This document shows positions 14,565-15,337 of a stretch of DNA of 15,337 bases, one piece after another. Where the stretch lies: positions 1 through 15,337 of the forward strand of contig DOQE01000125.1 in NCBI GenBank assembly GCA_003512585.1. The letters are read 5' to 3'. The notes under the pieces were generated by a model. That model worked only from the letters and a program-made list of their open reading frames with translations, was not told the origin of the DNA and searched no databases. A program made the position numbers and the translations under genes. Positions within the stretch are counted from its first letter, which is position 1, and each line of letters begins with the position of its first letter. The stretch is from Bacillota bacterium. GTDB lineage: Bacteria > Bacillota_I > Bacilli_A > RFN20 > CAG-826.

Positions 14565-14584
14565 TTTAAAGAAACATCTTTAAA
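14565..14584. repeat. 8-bp palindrome in the rnhC-mutS2 divergent region
   Basis: TTTAAAGA (14565-14572) and TCTTTAAA (14577-14584) are perfect inverted copies around the four-base loop AACA. The dyad overlaps the probable rnhC promoter and lies about 20 bases upstream of the mutS2 -10 box. It could be an operator or chance in A/T-rich DNA. Confidence 0.4.
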
Positions 14585-14605
14585 GTAAAAACACTTTTTG
14601 TAATG

Positions 14606-14611
14606 TATAAT
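14606..14611 (+). promoter_or_regulatory. mutS2 -10 element
   Basis: A perfect TATAAT ends six bases before the mutS2 ATG (14618), which puts the expected transcription start on that ATG. No good -35 lies 16-18 bases upstream (AAGTAA at 14583-14588 is poor). Confidence 0.5.
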
Positions 14612-14617
14612 TATTTT

Positions 14618-15337
14618 ATGCGTAATGCTTACGATATTTTAGAAATAAATAAGATTAGGGAAGAGCTATCTTCTTATGCCTATACTGAGATTGGAAAGTA
14701 TTCAAGTTTAAAGAATAAAGAATTTCCTCTAGTTGAATTAAATAATCAATTTGCCTTATTAAAAGAAATGGATTTGGCGATATCTTATAAAGGCAATATG
14801 CCTTTTAATTCATCTTTGGATTTGACTAAGCCTATTTCTTTAGCTAAAAAAGGCTCTTCGCTTAGCAAGGAAATCATTTATTCAATTGCCCTAGATATTG
14901 ATAATGGTTTAACTTTATCTAGTTATATCAAATCTTTGGAAGAAAAGATGTTTCCTTGCTTAAGGGAAATCGAAAAAAAGTTCCCTTCTCTTGATATTAT
15001 ATTAGAAAGAATAAGAAAGAGTATTGCTCCTGATCTATCTATCTTCGATGATGCATCAATTGATTTAAAAAGAATTAGAAGAGAAATTTATCAAATTAAA
15101 AAACAGGCCGATAGAATTACTAACGAAGCTTTGCTAAAAAACAAGGAATACCTTACCTCTTTTTCCTATACTTTAAAAAACGGGCATTTTGTTTTACCCG
15201 TTTCTACTTCTTTTAAAAATAAAGTCAAAGGCATTATCCAAGATGTTTCTTCTACGGGTTCGACTACTTTTATTGAACCTGAAGAAATCGTCTCTTTAAA
15301 CAATAGGATTTTTGTGCTTAACGAAGAAGAAAAAAGA
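14618..15337 (+). CDS. mutS2: Endonuclease MutS2 / ribosome rescue factor, 3' partial
   Basis: The first 240 residues of a MutS2-family protein; the frame is open to the right edge. MutS2 lacks the mismatch-binding domain of MutS and starts directly with the core and clamp, as here: MRNAYDILEINKIREELSSY at the N-terminus, then helices with FPSLDIILERIRKSI and LKRIRREIYQIKKQADRI, and the diagnostic GIIQDVSSTGSTTFIEPEEIV with LNNRI near residue 220. The ATPase and C-terminal Smr domains would lie beyond the window. In Bacilli the protein has been linked to branched-DNA processing and to splitting of collided ribosomes. There is no Shine-Dalgarno; the TATAAT at 14606-14611 suggests leaderless translation. 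Identity is confident, completeness unknown. Confidence 0.93.
   Translation, partial: MRNAYDILEINKIREELSSYAYTEIGKYSSLKNKEFPLVELNNQFALLKEMDLAISYKGNMPFNSSLDLTKPISLAKKGSSLSKEIIYSIALDIDNGLTLSSYIKSLEEKMFPCLREIEKKFPSLDIILERIRKSIAPDLSIFDDASIDLKRIRREIYQIKKQADRITNEALLKNKEYLTSFSYTLKNGHFVLPVSTSFKNKVKGIIQDVSSTGSTTFIEPEEIVSLNNRIFVLNEEEKR

Noticed and set aside
1..15337. UGA read as tryptophan, as in many Mollicutes
   Set aside because: Genes end naturally at TGA (pheT, YceD-like, ftsZ) and tryptophan positions in conserved motifs use TGG.
1..15337. Mobile element, CRISPR array, tRNA gene or phage-defence system
   Set aside because: No transposase or integrase motifs, spaced repeats or cloverleaf-like sequences were found, and all gaps are explained by promoters, terminators or the T-box.

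Overview
The window is AT-rich (about two-thirds A+T by eye), nearly fully coding chromosomal DNA with the standard genetic code: pheT, the YceD-like gene and ftsZ all end in TGA, and tryptophans are TGG. Gene content and order (pheST region, mraZ-rsmH-ftsA-ftsZ, T-box-ileS-lspA-rluD, rnhC next to mutS2) point to a low-GC Bacilli/Mycoplasmatota-type bacterium. The division cluster has no peptidoglycan genes (no pbp, mraY, mur or ftsW between rsmH and ftsZ), as in wall-less Acholeplasma-like lineages. I therefore infer an uncultured relative of Mollicutes or reduced Bacilli; the exact taxon cannot be fixed from the sequence.

Layout. Positions 1-1981 hold the 3' four-fifths of pheT, followed by a DUF177/YceD-like gene that overlaps it by an ATGA. 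A convergent minus-strand gene (2359-2874) encodes a two-helix membrane protein with a C-terminal zinc ribbon. Divergent from it is a three-gene operon (2983-4780): an unrecognised 122-residue protein, an NfeD-like membrane protein and an SPFH/stomatin protein, closed by an intrinsic terminator. Next come mraZ, rsmH and a small membrane protein in the position of ftsL (4915-6530), with their own terminator, then a divergent ftsA-like gene and ftsZ (6674-9093). An isoleucine T-box leader (about 9133-9347) precedes ileS, which overlaps lspA, which overlaps an RluD-family pseudouridine synthase gene (to 13634). On the minus strand lies rnhC (13644-14555). It diverges from mutS2, which runs off the right edge.

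How they fit together. The window is housekeeping: tRNA charging (PheT, IleS), rRNA modification (RsmH, RluD family), division (MraZ, FtsA-like, FtsZ), lipoprotein processing (LspA), membrane microdomain proteins (NfeD, SPFH), and RNA:DNA hybrid removal or ribosome rescue (RNase HIII, MutS2). No mobile element, CRISPR array or tRNA gene was seen.

The points most worth a second look are: a PheT editing pocket that has lost several usually conserved residues, as described for mycoplasmas; an FtsA-like protein whose phosphate-binding loops are degenerate and which lacks an obvious membrane-targeting helix; two MraZ-type repeats of which the second contains the mraZ start codon; a non-coiled-coil membrane microprotein in the ftsL slot; and two genes whose TATAAT box sits exactly six bases before the ATG, suggesting leaderless mRNAs.
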